Assembly (NCBI GenBank): GCA_003545435.1
Contig: DPYI01000008.1
Span: 21,050-33,671, forward strand
Direction of reading: 5' to 3'
DNA from: Patescibacteria group bacterium
GTDB lineage: Bacteria > Patescibacteriota > Microgenomatia > UBA10105 > UBA927
Length of the DNA: 12,622 nucleotides
The notes under the pieces were generated by a model. The model worked only from the letters and a program-made list of their open reading frames with translations. It did no database searches and had not been told where the DNA came from. This document shows positions 12,143 through 12,622 of the stretch, piece after piece (position 1 is the first letter of the stretch; every line of letters begins with the position of its first letter). A program made the position numbers and the translations under genes.

Positions 12143-12162
12143 ACCTCGCAAAGCGGGGATTC
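12143..12162 (+). terminator. Weak first hairpin after the ribosomal operon
   Basis: CCTCGC pairs with GCGGGG around AAA, with one T-G wobble, then ATTCTTT. It closely resembles the stronger hairpin at 12202 and may be its degenerate copy. Confidence 0.35.
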
Positions 12163-12201
12163 TTTGGATGCATAAAAATCGACAAAAATAAGCAACCAGC
12201 G

Positions 12202-12225
12202 AACCCCGCAAGAAGCGGGGTTTTT
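12202..12225 (+). terminator. Intrinsic terminator of the rpmI-rplT operon
   Basis: AACCCCGC (12202-12209) pairs with GCGGGGTT (12215-12222) around AAGAA, followed by five T's. It separates the ribosomal genes from pheS. Confidence 0.88.
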
Positions 12226-12239
12226 GATGGTAGAGTTGC

Positions 12240-12352
12240 TGATTCGCCTATCGGCGAAGAGGCGTACTCTCCCACATCCGCCAAATATCGCTCTTCGAGC
12301 CGTCTACGAATAGTAGTGAAAAGGCGAGAAGAAAGATATGGCGGAGTGCTAT
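12240..12352 (+). repeat. Palindrome cluster between the terminator and pheS
   Basis: TTCGCC-TATC-GGCGAA forms a hairpin near 12243-12258. Further on, TCCGCC followed by ATATC pairs with GATAT-GGCGGA (about 12278-12345), and CTAC/GTAG pair near its centre. There is no ORF. The TCCGCC/GGCGGA ends match the hairpins at 2265-2353 and in thrS. Confidence 0.4.
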
Positions 12353-12374
12353 ATGTAATATAAATATTTTACAG

Positions 12375-12404
12375 TTGAATGATTGAACTATGAAACAGTA
12401 CAAT
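12375..12404 (+). promoter_or_regulatory. pheS promoter, leaderless
   Basis: TTGAAT (12375-12380) and TACAAT (12399-12404) are 18 bp apart; the predicted start at about 12411 coincides with the ATG chosen for pheS. Confidence 0.5.
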
Positions 12405-12410
12405 AAATCT

Positions 12411-12622
12411 ATGTCTGATACTAACGAAAATAAAACAATACCGACGGATCAGCTCGTGAGTCTTCTTCTTGCGCTCAAAGAAGATGCCCAGCATCAAATC
12501 GATGAATCTGACGCTTCCTATGAGGAAATTCGGCAATTATTTTTCGGTAAGGAAAGCGAGTTGACACACCTCACTCAGTTCATGCGTTTCGTCCCCAAAG
12601 AAGATAAACAGCGGGTCGGCAT
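12411..12622 (+). CDS. pheS: Phenylalanyl-tRNA synthetase alpha subunit (3'-truncated by window end)
   Basis: The frame from ATG 12411 (MSDTNENKTIPTDQLVSLLLALKED) runs open to the window end; an upstream in-frame ATG at 12390 is less likely because a -10 box overlaps the codons after it. About 70 residues are visible, only the N-terminal coiled-coil arm that contacts tRNA-Phe. The diagnostic stretch is EEIRQLFFGKESELTHLTQFMRFVPKEDKQRVG, the counterpart of the family's GKKG-LT-LLK...E-R-VG segment. The position after thrS-infC-rpmI-rplT matches the conserved bacterial order, with pheT expected next. The catalytic domain lies outside the window. Confidence 0.85.
   Translation, partial: MSDTNENKTIPTDQLVSLLLALKEDAQHQIDESDASYEEIRQLFFGKESELTHLTQFMRFVPKEDKQRVG

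Noticed and set aside
1..12622. CRISPR array, transposase, phage or toxin-antitoxin genes
   Set aside because: No regularly spaced repeats, transposase motifs or such gene pairs were found on either strand.

Overview
The window reads as a chromosomal segment of a Candidate Phyla Radiation (Patescibacteria) bacterium, probably Microgenomates-like. This placement is inferred, not computed. The signs are: very compact genes, many start codons with a -10 box almost on top of them and no Shine-Dalgarno sequence (leaderless mRNAs), a trigger factor without its PPIase domain, a ThrS without the usual N-terminal TGS domain, tRNA genes without an encoded CCA, and many short GC-rich palindromes (TCCGCC...GGCGGA and CCTGCC-type) scattered through intergenic and even coding DNA. 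All recognised genes lie on the + strand.

Layout. 1-1005: 3' part of an unrecognised multi-pass membrane protein. 1069-1252: tRNA-Arg(TCG) and tRNA-Lys(CTT). 1331-3048: two related secreted or membrane-anchored lysozyme-like cell-wall enzymes, separated by a 540-bp stretch holding a decayed inverted-repeat element, a strong promoter and a chain of RNA hairpins. 3126-3210: tRNA-Leu(TAG). 3386-5459: a secreted helical protein, a small membrane protein with a Pro/Thr-rich linker, and a PPIase-less trigger factor. 5517-6113: an unrecognised protein. 6172-6350: a tRNA gene whose anticodon loop is interrupted by 105 bp containing a second complete tRNA gene; both read as tRNA-Val(CAC). 6397-6933: a membrane-anchored methyltransferase.

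7201-12622 is the classic translation cluster thrS - infC - rpmI - rplT - pheS, with a Dabb protein and an alpha/beta hydrolase inserted between thrS and infC, and a small coiled-coil gene between rplT and pheS (pheS is cut by the window end). The thrS leader contains a sequence that folds exactly as a T-box antiterminator (7-nt bulge TGGAACC between two helices), preceded by a very short stem I, which suggests control of thrS by uncharged tRNA-Thr. A perfect 28-bp palindrome sits just upstream of the thrS promoter.

The strongest candidates for something undescribed are the tRNA nested inside a tRNA (6172-6350), the minimal T-box before thrS (7019-7170), and the structured leader before the second cell-wall enzyme (2129-2461).
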